Source: Leifsonia poae
GTDB taxonomy: Bacteria; Actinomycetota; Actinomycetes; Actinomycetales; Microbacteriaceae
Assembly: GCF_020009625.1 (NCBI RefSeq)
Contig: NZ_JAIHLP010000002.1
Span: forward strand, 3,720,001-3,784,000
Direction: 5' to 3'
Length of the DNA stretch: 64,000 bases
The translations under genes were made by a program, and so were the position numbers. Below are positions 1 to 8,043 of the stretch, in pieces; position 1 is the first letter of the stretch; each line of letters opens with the position of its first letter. The notes below the pieces were generated by a model, which did not search any database, was not told the DNA's origin, and saw only the letters and a list, made by a program, of their open reading frames with translations.

Positions 1-338
1 CAACTGCGGTGGCCGACGATCATCCCGCCGCCGTGGATGTTGTACAGCGCGGGCACGCCGGCCGTCGCGCGATCGAGGCCACGCGGACTCAGCACCGTGA
101 TCTCGACTGTCGGCGCGCCGGCCGGGCCGGGGATCACCCGTTCCTCGACGTCGATGGGCCGTTCGCCGATGAGGTCGGCAGCGCTCGGGAACATCGTCGC
201 CGCGCCCTCGCGGGCATGGGCCAGTGTCTCGCGACTCAGCGGCGGTTGCGGATTCGCCGCCAGTGCGTCGAGCACGGGGGTGAGCTCGGCCGCGAACGGG
301 ACGGGCGTGACGGAACGGGTGTCGGCTGCGATGGTCAT
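1..338 (-). CDS. alpha/beta hydrolase (HSL-type esterase), N-terminal part, runs off left edge
   Basis: The reading frame starts at ATG 338 behind AGGAGAA and stays open to the edge, giving 112 residues. Residues 102-105 are HGGG, the oxyanion-hole motif of the hormone-sensitive-lipase family of esterases, preceded by the usual hydrophobic strand (VPALYNI). The nucleophile elbow and the catalytic Asp and His lie outside the window. It follows the aldo/keto reductase (458-1438) on the same strand. The 120-base gap holds six copies of a 15-base repeat. Probable role: hydrolysis of an ester or lactone intermediate of the neighbouring catabolic genes; the substrate is unknown. Confidence 0.8.
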   Translation of the reverse strand, partial: MTIAADTRSVTPVPFAAELTPVLDALAANPQPPLSRETLAHAREGAATMFPSAADLIGERPIDVEERVIPGPAGAPTVEITVLSPRGLDRATAGVPALYNIHGGGMIVGHRS

Positions 339-351
339 GCGTTCTCCTAGC

Positions 352-441
352 GATGCGGGTGTGGGCGATGCAGGTGTGGGCGATGCAGGTGCGGGCGATG
401 CGGATGCGGGAGATGCGGCTGTGGGCGATGCGGGGATGGGA
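352..441. repeat. six tandem copies of a degenerate 15-bp unit
   Basis: The unit GATGCGGGTGTGGGC is repeated six times without gaps, differing at a few positions. It fills most of the gap between the aldo/keto reductase and the esterase fragment, directly upstream of the esterase ribosome binding site. It is open in one + frame (a DAGVG-like pentapeptide), but nothing suggests translation. Likely a variable-number repeat in the leader of the esterase. Confidence 0.85.
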
Positions 442-457
442 GGGCGACAGGCCGGGG

Positions 458-1438
458 TCAAGGCCCGGCCGGGTCGACGACGTCACGGTCGACCCAGAAC
501 GGCTCGACGCGCGCTCGCAGGGTCTCCGCCCCGATCCGGGAGACGAGGTCGACGGCCTCGAGATTCTGCCGCACCTGCTCCAGACGGCTCGCCCCGAACA
601 GAGTCGTCGTCACCGCCGGGTGCGTCAGGGTGAACGCGACCGCCAGTTGCGCGGGTGTCGTGTCGAATTCGGCGGCGAGAGCGCGCAGGCCCGGAACCGT
701 CTGCACGATGCGCTCGCGCACAGATCCGGGGTCGCGCCCGACCTCGCGCGTCGGCGCGATGTTGCCGGCGAGGATGCCGCCCTCCATCACATCGGAGGCC
801 TGCATCGTGAGCCCCTGCTCGAACAGCCGGGCGAACGGATCGCCGTCGGGGATCGAGCGGCGGGAAACGCTGTACTTGAGCTGGGCGATCTGCGGCCCGG
901 CGACGCCTTCGGCCGCGGCGACATCGAGCAGCGCCTGGATGTTCGCCGCCGACCAGTTGTTCACACCCCACGCCCGGATGAGGCCCGCCTCGGTGAGCGA
1001 GGCGAGGTCGAGCACCAGCTCGCGCAGGTCGAGGTCGTCGCGGCGCAGGTCGCCGAGGATCACCAGATCGGCGTAGTCGCTTCCCACCCGGAACAGGGCG
1101 TGTTCGAGCTGCGGTCGGAACCCGTCGTCGCCGTACCCTTCCAGCCAGAGCTTCTCCGAGAGCAGGTAGTCTTCGCGCCGGAGGCGGGCCGCACGCACGA
1201 TCGCCGAGAAGAGCACATCCGTCAGGGGCGGCGGCTGCATGCCGCGCACCCCGTAGACGCCGACGTCGAAGAGGGTGACGCCGTGCTCGGCGGCGAACGA
1301 CACCATCTCCACGGCGTCGGAGAAGTCCATCCGGTCGTAGGTGTGCCAGGAGCCGAGCGAGAGCACGGAGGCCTCCAGGCCCGAGGTCCCGATCGGCCGG
1401 GTGGGTATGCGGGCGGTGCCCGTGGTGCTTGTCGTCAT
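458..1438 (-). CDS. aldo/keto reductase family protein, divergent active site
   Basis: A 326-residue protein of aldo/keto reductase length, closely related to the broken gene at 5098-6071 (both carry LGSW-x-T-x-DRM near residues 28-37 and end with VLFG then a Q-N pair). Asp58, Tyr62 and Lys96 occupy the places of the Asp-Tyr-Lys catalytic residues. Asp and Tyr are four residues apart instead of the usual five, and the catalytic His region reads VILGD (126-130), with no His. The chemistry is therefore uncertain. It lies 30 bases after the zinc-dependent dehydrogenase (1469-2578) on the same strand, so the two are probably cotranscribed. Confidence 0.85.
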   Translation of the reverse strand: MTTSTTGTARIPTRPIGTSGLEASVLSLGSWHTYDRMDFSDAVEMVSFAAEHGVTLFDVGVYGVRGMQPPPLTDVLFSAIVRAARLRREDYLLSEKLWLEGYGDDGFRPQLEHALFRVGSDYADLVILGDLRRDDLDLRELVLDLASLTEAGLIRAWGVNNWSAANIQALLDVAAAEGVAGPQIAQLKYSVSRRSIPDGDPFARLFEQGLTMQASDVMEGGILAGNIAPTREVGRDPGSVRERIVQTVPGLRALAAEFDTTPAQLAVAFTLTHPAVTTTLFGASRLEQVRQNLEAVDLVSRIGAETLRARVEPFWVDRDVVDPAGP

Positions 1439-1468
1439 GATGCTGTCCGTCCTGTTCTGGGATGCCGC

Positions 1469-2578
1469 TCAGGCGAGCCGGGGGTCGATGACGGCCTTGA
1501 TCTCGCCGAATGTACTCATGGCGGCGACCTTCGCCGAGGCGTGCGAGAGCCCGACGGGTTCGCTGAACAGTTCGTCCCAGGGGAGCCGTCCGGCGAAGCT
1601 GCGGAAGAATTCGATCGCCCGGTAGTAGTCGGCGATGTCGCCGTTGAGCGAGCCGACCACGGTCAACTCCTTGCCCATGATGGTGCTGAGGGCGATCGGA
1701 TCGCCGACCGGGCCTGTGCTGCCGACCACCACGAAGGTGCCGCGCTGGGCGGCCATGGCCACCGCTTCGGGGCCGACGCTCGGCGCTCCGGCGAGGTCGA
1801 GGATGAGGTCGGCGCCCTGGCCGTCGGTGAGCTCGAGCACCCGCCGCACGGACTCCTCCGAGCCGTCGGCGATGTCGACGACCGCATCCGCTCCGAACCG
1901 CCGGGCCGCGGCGAGTCTGTCGGCCGGTGCGCCGACGGTGATCACGGTGCCCGCGCCGGAGAGGTGGGCGACGGCGGTGGCGAAAATGCCGAGCGCGCCG
2001 GATCCCTGCACGACCACGCGCGAACCGGGGCGGACCCCGCCGGCGCGATCGAACGCCCGCAGCACCGTCTTGGCCGCGCATCCCGCCATCGACGCCCAGG
2101 TGTCCTTCACCTCGGTGGGGAGGAGCAGCTTGGCGGCGCCGGGAGTGACGTAGGCGTACTCGGCGAGGCCGGCGGTGGCGAACGGCGCAACATCGGAGCG
2201 CTGCAAAAAGCCGTAGCCCCGTTTCGAGCAGGCCACCGGCTGCCGAAGCACCGTGCAGCCGAAGCATTCGCCGCACGTCGACTCCGACCAGCCGATGCGG
2301 TCGCCGACGTGCAGCGCGCGACCGAGCGCATCCGATGTCCCCTCGCCGAGCGCTACGATCTCGCCGACCATCTCGTGGCCGAGGATCATCGGCAGCATGC
2401 CCGGGAAGGTCATCGTGCCGGACCAGATCTCGATGTCGGTTCCGCACAGCGTCGTGCACGTGAGGCGCACAATGGCGGCGCCGGGCTCGACCGTGGTCGG
2501 CAGAGGCACCTCCTGCAGGCTGAGCGCTTCGCCGTGGGCCGTGAGGACCGCGGCGCGGGTGGAGAGGGGGATCGTCAT
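1469..2578 (-). CDS. zinc-dependent alcohol dehydrogenase (MDR superfamily)
   Basis: A 369-residue medium-chain dehydrogenase. The GroES-like half has Cys45 and the GHE motif at 67-69 for catalytic zinc. Cys102, Cys105, Cys108 and Cys117 form the structural zinc lobe. The Rossmann half carries GSGALG near residue 193 for NAD(P). Start ATG 2578 has GGAG eight bases upstream. It is divergent from the amidohydrolase at 2696, and the shared promoter region holds a TetR-type operator (2652-2665). Expected to oxidise an alcohol or polyol, or reduce the matching carbonyl, within the island's pathway; the substrate cannot be read from the sequence. Confidence 0.9.
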   Translation of the reverse strand: MTIPLSTRAAVLTAHGEALSLQEVPLPTTVEPGAAIVRLTCTTLCGTDIEIWSGTMTFPGMLPMILGHEMVGEIVALGEGTSDALGRALHVGDRIGWSESTCGECFGCTVLRQPVACSKRGYGFLQRSDVAPFATAGLAEYAYVTPGAAKLLLPTEVKDTWASMAGCAAKTVLRAFDRAGGVRPGSRVVVQGSGALGIFATAVAHLSGAGTVITVGAPADRLAAARRFGADAVVDIADGSEESVRRVLELTDGQGADLILDLAGAPSVGPEAVAMAAQRGTFVVVGSTGPVGDPIALSTIMGKELTVVGSLNGDIADYYRAIEFFRSFAGRLPWDELFSEPVGLSHASAKVAAMSTFGEIKAVIDPRLA

Positions 2579-2651
2579 TGCATGCTCCGTTTCCGCCGGG
2601 CGGGGCTCGCGGATCGTGTCCTCCGTCGACCCCGTCGCCGATGTGGGTTAT

Positions 2652-2665
2652 TCTACATACGTTGA
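2652..2665. promoter_or_regulatory. TetR-type operator, copy 1
   Basis: TCTAC-ATAC-GTTGA matches the palindrome TCTAC-N4-GTAGA at 9 of 10 arm positions. It lies between the divergent dehydrogenase (start 2578) and amidohydrolase (start 2696). On the minus strand it reads into GTAGAATAA, similar to the flank of copies 2 and 3. Assigned to the regulator at 8044-8637 by inference. Confidence 0.6.
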
Positions 2666-2695
2666 CCAAAATAGCGAGCCTCTCGAGGAGGAGAC

Positions 2696-4126
2696 GTGCA
2701 GCGATCCAACCGAGACAGTCCCGACCCCAGCGCCGAGCTGGTGCTGCGAGGAGGGACCGTTCTCACGCTCGATGAGGAGGACACCCGCGGCACGGCAATC
2801 GCCGTGCGGCACGGTCGCATCCTCCGTGTGGGAAGCGACGCCGATGTGCAGAGCGCGATCGGGCGTCGCACGCGCGTCGTGGAGCTGGGTGGCCGGGCGG
2901 TGATCCCGGGCATCAACGACTCGCACCTGCATGCCGCCTGGCTGGGCGCGATGTGGCCGAACACGGTGTTCGGCGAGACGGGGGCCGGAGACGGCGGTCC
3001 GGCGAGGAGTGACGCCGACCCGCACGACACGAGTGCGTCGGCGCCTCTCGTCACGACCCACCAGGAGCGGCGGGACGCCATCCTGCGCGCCGGAGAGCTG
3101 ATCGCCTCGCTCGGCATCACCAGCTACACCGAGCCGGGGATCGGGCCGGGCGAAGACGGCGGTGCGACCGGATGCTTCTCCCAATCGGTGTTCGAGGCTT
3201 ACGTCGAACTCGAGTCCGAACGTGCGCTCACGGCACGGGTGAACGTGCTCGCCCTCTTCGGCGTGTTGGATGGTCCGAGTACGCTGCACGGATTCACTTC
3301 CGGTCTGCGGGCACTCGAACGTGACACCACGCGGCCCACCTGGTTGCGCGTGGCCGGCGTCAAGATCTTCGCCGACGGCATCCCGCCGCTGCGCCAGGCC
3401 TGGACCACCCACAGCTACCCGGATGGGAGCACGGGTGACCTGCTGATCGCCGGGCTCGACCGCCAGGAGCGCGAAGACAATCTTCATCGGATGATCCTGG
3501 AGGCGAACCGGCTCGGCTATCAGGTCGGCGTGCACGCCACCGGTGATCGGACCATCGATGCGACAGTGGCGGCTGTGGCGGATGCACTGGCGGAGAGTCG
3601 CCGGGAGTTGCGGCACTACGTGATCCACGGCGATCTGGTCACGCCGCAGGCGCTGGAGCGGATGGCCGAGCTGGGCATGGGCTGGAACGTGCAGCCGGGC
3701 ATCGCGGTGAAGACCGCGGCTTGGCTCGGCTCGGTGCTCGGGGAGTCCGTCGCGGCGGCGGCCTGGCCGCTCGAAGCGGCGGCCCGCGCGGGGGTCTCGG
3801 TGTCGCTCAGCTCGGATGCGCCGATCCTGGCGCCCGATTGGCGGGTCGGCATCGCTGACGCCGACGCATGGATGGGGCCGGTCCCGGCCGGCGCCAGGGA
3901 GCAGCGGATGCTCGCCCTGCTGCGGGGGTATACGACGGCCCCGGCGCGACAGGACGGCGCGGAACCGTGGAAGGGCTCCCTCGAACCGCGGAAGGCGGCC
4001 GACCTCTGCGTGCTCGAAGCCGACCCGCTGAACCTGACGCCCGCCGAGCTGCCCGAGGTGGCCATCGACCTCACCGTGGTGGACGGCGAGATCGTCTACG
4101 AGCGCCAGCCCGCCTCTCAGCGTTAG
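2696..4126 (+). CDS. amidohydrolase family 3 protein (YtcJ-like)
   Basis: A 476-residue metal-dependent hydrolase. The N-terminal composite beta-domain is followed by NDSHLHA (His77 and His79, first metal pair). A later GVHATGD stretch and a SSDAP stretch supply the further His and Asp of the TIM barrel. The end has the usual GSLEPRKAADLCVLEADPL closing domain. Start GTG 2696 follows AGGAGG. Relatives include N-substituted formamide deformylases and many uncharacterised amidases. It is the only + strand gene in this part of the cluster besides the broken reductase at 5098, and is probably controlled by operator copy 1. Confidence 0.88.
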   Translation: MQRSNRDSPDPSAELVLRGGTVLTLDEEDTRGTAIAVRHGRILRVGSDADVQSAIGRRTRVVELGGRAVIPGINDSHLHAAWLGAMWPNTVFGETGAGDGGPARSDADPHDTSASAPLVTTHQERRDAILRAGELIASLGITSYTEPGIGPGEDGGATGCFSQSVFEAYVELESERALTARVNVLALFGVLDGPSTLHGFTSGLRALERDTTRPTWLRVAGVKIFADGIPPLRQAWTTHSYPDGSTGDLLIAGLDRQEREDNLHRMILEANRLGYQVGVHATGDRTIDATVAAVADALAESRRELRHYVIHGDLVTPQALERMAELGMGWNVQPGIAVKTAAWLGSVLGESVAAAAWPLEAAARAGVSVSLSSDAPILAPDWRVGIADADAWMGPVPAGAREQRMLALLRGYTTAPARQDGAEPWKGSLEPRKAADLCVLEADPLNLTPAELPEVAIDLTVVDGEIVYERQPASQR

Positions 4127-4157
4127 CGCTCGCCTGCCTGCCTCTCAGCGTTAGCGC
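4112..4157. repeat. 18-bp direct repeat duplicating the amidohydrolase stop region
   Basis: GCCTCTCAGCGTTAGCGC occurs at 4112-4129 and again at 4140-4157, period 28, followed by CCTGCC-rich sequence. The first copy contains the TAG stop of the amidohydrolase. A small tandem duplication. Confidence 0.8.
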
Positions 4158-4181
4158 CTGCCTGCCTGCCCGCGCGCACGA

Positions 4182-4234
4182 CGAGGGGTCGCACACGCCG
4201 CCTCCCGGTTCGGTCGGCGGGTCGCGGCCCCTCG
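4182..4234. terminator. possible bidirectional terminator hairpin
   Basis: CGAGGGG (4182-4188) pairs with CCCCTCG (4228-4234) across a long GC-rich loop, between the convergent amidohydrolase (ends 4126) and SDR (ends 4260). There is no T-run, so it is only a candidate. Confidence 0.35.
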
Positions 4235-4259
4235 GTGCCTGCGGGCGCGCGTGCCCGGC

Positions 4260-5000
4260 TCAGGTGAGCAGCTGGCCGCCGTCCACGGCGAGGCTGGTCC
4301 CCGTGATGTGGGCGGCGCCGGGGCCGGCGAGGAACAGCACGGCCGGGGCGATGTCGTCCACTTCTGCCAGGCGGCCGAGCGGGATCCGGGAGGCCCAGGC
4401 CGCGCGCTCGGGCGAGCCCTCCGGAATCCCGAGTCGCAGCATCGGGGTGAGCACGGGCCCCGGGGCGACGGCGTTGACCCGAATGCCGCTGCCGGCGAGC
4501 TCGATCGCCGCCCAGCGGGTCAGCGAGTCGACGGCCGCCTTGCTCGACTCGTAAGCTCCCATGCCCGGCGTCGGTTGGCGCCCCCCGATCGACGAGATGT
4601 TCACGATCGCGCCCCTGGTTCCGGCGGCGATCATGCTGCGGGCGGCGGCCTGGGTGACAGCGAAGGTGCCCAGGATGTTCACGCGCACGATCGCGTCGTA
4701 GTCGGCCACCGCGAGGTCGGTGAGTCGCCCGTGCAGTGACAGGATTCCCGCGTTGTTCACGAGCACCTCGAGCGGGCCGTGGTCGGCGGCGATCTGGTCG
4801 ATGGCGGCAGCCACCGCATCCGGATCGGTGATGTCGAGGGCGATCGCGTCGGCGCCGATCTCGGAGGCGACGTGGGCCACCGCATCGGCGTCGACGTCGG
4901 CGAGCACCACGCGGTCGCCGTTTGCGAGGAACGCTTCGGCGATGCCGCGGCCGATGCCGCCGCCTCCGCCGGTGATCAGGATGGTGCGGGGCTCGGTCAC
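4260..5000 (-). CDS. SDR family NAD(P)-dependent oxidoreductase
   Basis: A 246-residue classical short-chain dehydrogenase. GTG 5000 is chosen because AAGGAGT lies four bases upstream and the Rossmann strand begins immediately (residue 6 on). The longer upstream frame would run through the operator. TGGGGGIG (10-17) is the cofactor motif, NNAG the structural motif, and Ser...YESSK the catalytic Ser-Tyr-Lys. It is divergent from the broken aldo/keto reductase at 5098; the shared promoter contains operator copy 2. Probably oxidises or reduces a hydroxyl/carbonyl intermediate in the same pathway as its neighbours. Confidence 0.9.
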   Translation of the reverse strand: MTEPRTILITGGGGGIGRGIAEAFLANGDRVVLADVDADAVAHVASEIGADAIALDITDPDAVAAAIDQIAADHGPLEVLVNNAGILSLHGRLTDLAVADYDAIVRVNILGTFAVTQAAARSMIAAGTRGAIVNISSIGGRQPTPGMGAYESSKAAVDSLTRWAAIELAGSGIRVNAVAPGPVLTPMLRLGIPEGSPERAAWASRIPLGRLAEVDDIAPAVLFLAGPGAAHITGTSLAVDGGQLLT

Positions 5001-5050
5001 GGGGACTCCTTCTTGTCGCTGTGCCCGCCATCGGACACTCAGCGGTATAT

Positions 5051-5064
5051 TATACAAACGTAGA
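5051..5064. promoter_or_regulatory. TetR-type operator, copy 2
   Basis: TATAC-AAAC-GTAGA, 9 of 10 arm positions of TCTAC-N4-GTAGA, followed by AAATAA. The 11 bases GTAGAAAATAA (5060-5070) recur exactly at 6909-6919. It lies between the divergent SDR (start 5000) and aldo/keto reductase (start 5098). Confidence 0.6.
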
Positions 5065-5097
5065 AAATAAAGCGACGATGCGTGCCGGAGGCCAGCC

Positions 5098-6071
5098 ATG
5101 ACATTCACCGAAACCGTTCCCACGCGCACCCTCGGGCCGGGCGGACCGTCCGTCCCGGTCTTCTCGCTCGGCTCATGGAACACCTGGGACCGTATGGCGT
5201 TCGACGATGCTGTCGCCCTCATCCGTCGCGCCCATGAGGTGGGTGCCGCGTTCTTCGACGTCGCGCACTACAACATGGGCCCGCACGCCGAGCAGGCGCG
5301 AACCGACATCCACTTCGGGGAGGCGGTGCGCGCCTCGGGGCTCGCCCGCGACGACTACCTCCTGTGCGGAAAGCTCTGGCTGTGGGAGTACCCGCAGACC
5401 GGTTTTGCCGACCAGATGGCCACCTCGCTCGATCGGATCGGTGTCGACAGGGCAGACCTCGTCGTCGTGGGCGACTACTTCGGCGAGTTGGATGTGCGCC
5501 GCGTCGTCACCGACGTCGCCGCCGAGATCGAGGCCGGCCGGTTCGACGCCTGGGGGTCAACAACTGGACCATCCGCGACACGACACTCGCCCTCGACTTC
5601 GCCGAAGTCGAAGGTCTCACCCCGCCCACCTTCGCGCAGCTCAAGTACAGCCTCGTGCGGCGCACCATGGCCGAAGGCGCGTTCTACGGCGAGCTGTTCC
5701 GCTCGGAGCGGCTCGCGCTGCAGGCCTCGGATGTGTTCGAAGGAGGCATCCTCGCCGGCAAGCTCGCCCCGCAGCGCAAGATCGGGGCAGATGTGGGCGG
5801 CATTCGTGAGCGGATCGTCGCGGCCTATCCCGAGGTCGAACGCATCGCCGCCGCGTGCGGAGCCACGCCCACCCAGCTCGGACTCGCCTTCGCACTCGCC
5901 AACCCGGCGACCGCGAACGTGCTCTTCGGGGTGAGTCGCGGTGAACAGCTGGAGGACAACCTCGGCGCCCTCGCTCTGCTCGATCGCGTCGGTGTCCCTG
6001 CGCTCCGCGAAGCGACCGCTGCACTCTGGCTCGACGGGCGCCTCGACCCCGGCGGCACCTGGACGCCCTGA
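5098..6071 (+). pseudogene. aldo/keto reductase family protein, apparent -1 frameshift
   Basis: Two frames together make a 324-residue protein, collinear with the 326-residue reductase at 458-1438. Frame one covers LGSWNTWDRM through RFDAWG. The sequence then needs a one-base shift to continue VNNWTIRD and on to the C-terminus. The break is at a run of five G at 5552-5556, where six would restore the frame. As in its paralogue, the catalytic His region is replaced (VVVGD), and Asp and Tyr are four residues apart (FFDVAHYN). Start ATG 5098 follows GGAGG. Either a recent null allele or a homopolymer undercall. Confidence 0.85.
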
Positions 6072-6076
6072 GCGGG

Positions 6077-6823
6077 TCAGGGGCGCGCGAGGAAGGCGAG
6101 CGCGGCGGCGCGGAAGCCGGCGCTGTCGAGCGTGCCGCGGTGGTCGCCGGGCACGCGGAGCAGCTCGACGAGAGGGAGATCGGCGGCGAGCGCGTCGATG
6201 CCCTCGGTCATCCGGTCGTCCGCGCCGGCGACGAGCAGGGTCGGCACCGCGGGCGGGTTTGCGGCCGGGGTGAACGGCTCCGAGCCGAGGCCCTCCATGA
6301 GGTTCGCCAATGATGCGGAATCGAGTCCGGGGGTCCGCAGCATCCCGGTCATCAGGCCGGTGAGGGGGTCGGCCGGGGTGTCGCCGCCGGCGAGCGCGGC
6401 ACGCAGGGCGGGGATGTCGACGGCGGTGAATGGTTCGAACGGGCTGAGCCCGCCCAGGACGAGCCGGCGCACACGACCGGCGGAGGCGGCGGGAAGCTCC
6501 CAAGCGAGTCGCGCACCGAGCGAATAGCCGATCACATCCACCGGGCCCGCGGGCTCGGCCGCCTCGATCGCCGCGAGGATCGCGGTGACGACCGTCGTCG
6601 TCGTGCCGGCGGCGGCCGTCTCGATGGCGGGGGAGCCGCCGTGCCCGGGGAGGTCGACCACCAGGGTGCGCCGGCCGGCGGCGGCGAGGCTCCGGGGCCA
6701 TCCCGTCGCCTCGTAGTCGGCAGATCCCGAGGCGGCGAAGCCGTGCAGCAGGACGACGAGCGGATGTGCGGCGTCGACGCCGTTGTGGCCGGCTGTGCGA
6801 GTGGCGAGGGCGGGGCGGGTCAT
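6077..6823 (-). CDS. alpha/beta-fold hydrolase
   Basis: A 248-residue hydrolase. LLHGF is the oxyanion strand, DLPGHG follows strand 4, GYSLG holds the nucleophilic Ser, GADDR is a likely acid region, and GDHRG near the end gives the His. ATG 6823 follows AAGGAGA. The longer open frame upstream would cross operator copy 3. It is convergent with, and nearly touches, the broken reductase (5 bases) and divergent from the methyltransferase at 6974-7969. Family members cleave esters, lactones or C-C bonds; the substrate is unknown. Confidence 0.88.
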   Translation of the reverse strand: MTRPALATRTAGHNGVDAAHPLVVLLHGFAASGSADYEATGWPRSLAAAGRRTLVVDLPGHGGSPAIETAAAGTTTTVVTAILAAIEAAEPAGPVDVIGYSLGARLAWELPAASAGRVRRLVLGGLSPFEPFTAVDIPALRAALAGGDTPADPLTGLMTGMLRTPGLDSASLANLMEGLGSEPFTPAANPPAVPTLLVAGADDRMTEGIDALAADLPLVELLRVPGDHRGTLDSAGFRAAALAFLARP

Positions 6824-6899
6824 TGTGGTCTCCTTCGACGCGGGCGACGTGGGCGACGCCGCGCCCGATGCGTCGGACTGGTCGCCGTCCCGTTTTTTG

Positions 6900-6913
6900 T
6901 CTATGGTAGTAGA
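6900..6913. promoter_or_regulatory. TetR-type operator, copy 3
   Basis: TCTAT-GGTA-GTAGA, 9 of 10 arm positions of TCTAC-N4-GTAGA, with the same AAATAA extension as copy 2. It lies between the divergent hydrolase (start 6823) and methyltransferase (start 6974/6980). The TAGAAAAT core could also serve as a -10 element for the + strand gene. Confidence 0.6.
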
Positions 6914-6973
6914 AAATAACCCTGACATCGCCGTCCGGGGTTCCACCGACGGCGGCACCACGACAGAAAGAGC

Positions 6974-7969
6974 GTGAAAGTGACCACGACCCGTTCCGCC
7001 ACCCCCGCCGCGATCGTCGACCTCGCAATCGGCTTCATGGGCGCCAAGCAACTGTTCGCCGCAAGCCGCGTCGGCCTGTTCTCCGCTCTCGCCGACGGCC
7101 CGCTCCCGGTCGCCGGTCTCGCCGCCGCCACCGGGGTCCCCGAACGCCAACTGCGCATCCTCGCCGACAGCATGGCCGCCCAGGGGCTGCTCGAGCGCAC
7201 GGGAGGCGAGTATTCACTCACCGTGGACAGTGCCGCCTACCTCACCGGCGACCGCGCCGAACTCGACCTCGCGCCATTCCTCGCGTTCCTCAACGCGACG
7301 AGCTACCCCCAGTGGCTCGGCTACGACAGGACCGTCGACACCGACGAGCCCGGGACCCTCGACCTCGACGAGGCCGGCTGGGCAGACTTTCTCGCCGGAG
7401 TGATGACCTACAACGAGCTGCACGCCTCGATGCTCGCGCAGAACTTCGACTTCACGCCGTACCGCAGTGCGCTCGACCTGGGCGGACTCAGCCCGGCGTT
7501 CGCCGTCAATGGGATGCGGGCCAACCCGTCACTGAAGACCCGCTTCGTCTTCGACCCCGAGATGACAGCGTCGGTGGAGCAGGCCGTCGCCGCGGCCGGA
7601 CTCGCCGATCGCGCGAGCGTCGAGGGTGCGGCCACCGCCACCGCCGAGCCACGGGGCGAACACGACCTCGTGCTGGTGAACCATGTCATCCACCGCTTCG
7701 GCGCGGCTGAGAACCGCGGCATCTTCGAGCACGCCCGCGCGGCCGCCGTCGACGGCGCGACGCTCGTCGTGCTCGACTTCTTCCTCGACGACGACGCCGA
7801 ACAGCGTGCCATCGACGCCATGCACGCGGGGGAGTACTACAACATCGACGGAACCGTCGTCTACCCGGAGTCGGTCGTGCGCGACTGGCTCACGGCGACG
7901 GGCTGGACTCCGACGCGCACGGTATCCCTGCCCGGCAGCCCGCGCATCCTCCTGGCCACCGCCTCCTGA
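6974..7969 (+). CDS. O-methyltransferase-like protein with N-terminal dimerisation domain
   Basis: About 331 residues. Residues 10-85 form a winged-helix dimerisation domain of the plant/bacterial O-methyltransferase type (GLFSALADGPLPVAGLA, ending LLERTGGEYSLT). The Rossmann half starts ALDLGGLSPAFA, where the usual glycine-rich SAM loop (DxGGGxG) is altered, then has LVLVNHVIHRF and VVLDFFLDDD. SAM binding should not be assumed. The start may be GTG 6974 or GTG 6980; the latter has better spacing from AGAAAG. The divergent hydrolase shares its promoter region, so methylation or demethylation of a pathway intermediate is an inference from context. Confidence 0.8.
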   Translation: MKVTTTRSATPAAIVDLAIGFMGAKQLFAASRVGLFSALADGPLPVAGLAAATGVPERQLRILADSMAAQGLLERTGGEYSLTVDSAAYLTGDRAELDLAPFLAFLNATSYPQWLGYDRTVDTDEPGTLDLDEAGWADFLAGVMTYNELHASMLAQNFDFTPYRSALDLGGLSPAFAVNGMRANPSLKTRFVFDPEMTASVEQAVAAAGLADRASVEGAATATAEPRGEHDLVLVNHVIHRFGAAENRGIFEHARAAAVDGATLVVLDFFLDDDAEQRAIDAMHAGEYYNIDGTVVYPESVVRDWLTATGWTPTRTVSLPGSPRILLATAS

Positions 7970-7984
7970 CCATCCACCCGCACG

Positions 7985-8043
7985 AACATTTGTGCCAGAT
8001 GTCGACTCTGCCCCGCTGAGGGCCGACATTTGGCACAAATGTT
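7985..8043. repeat. 59-nt nested palindrome, copy 1
   Basis: The left arm 7985-8004 pairs with the right arm 8024-8043 at 19 of 20 bases, around a 19-base loop. Each arm is itself a small palindrome built on CATTTG-NNN-CAAATG. A second copy with the same arm motif, loop length and reversed loop sequence is at 33455-33513. Both lie between convergent genes, so they may also act as bidirectional terminators. Confidence 0.85.

Noticed and set aside
352..441. CRISPR array
   Set aside because: The 15-base units are directly adjacent with no spacers, and no cas genes are seen.
353..2665. A 770-codon open frame on the + strand
   Set aside because: Antisense to the aldo/keto reductase and zinc dehydrogenase genes, starts inside the 15-bp repeat array and has no recognisable domain.
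483..2669. A 728-codon open frame on the - strand overlapping the dehydrogenase and reductase
   Set aside because: Out of frame with both real genes and Arg/Gly-rich without motifs; a shadow frame.
5098..6071. Programmed ribosomal frameshift in the aldo/keto reductase
   Set aside because: No slippery heptamer with downstream structure is visible. The same type of defect occurs in two unrelated genes in the window, and the intact paralogue needs no shift.
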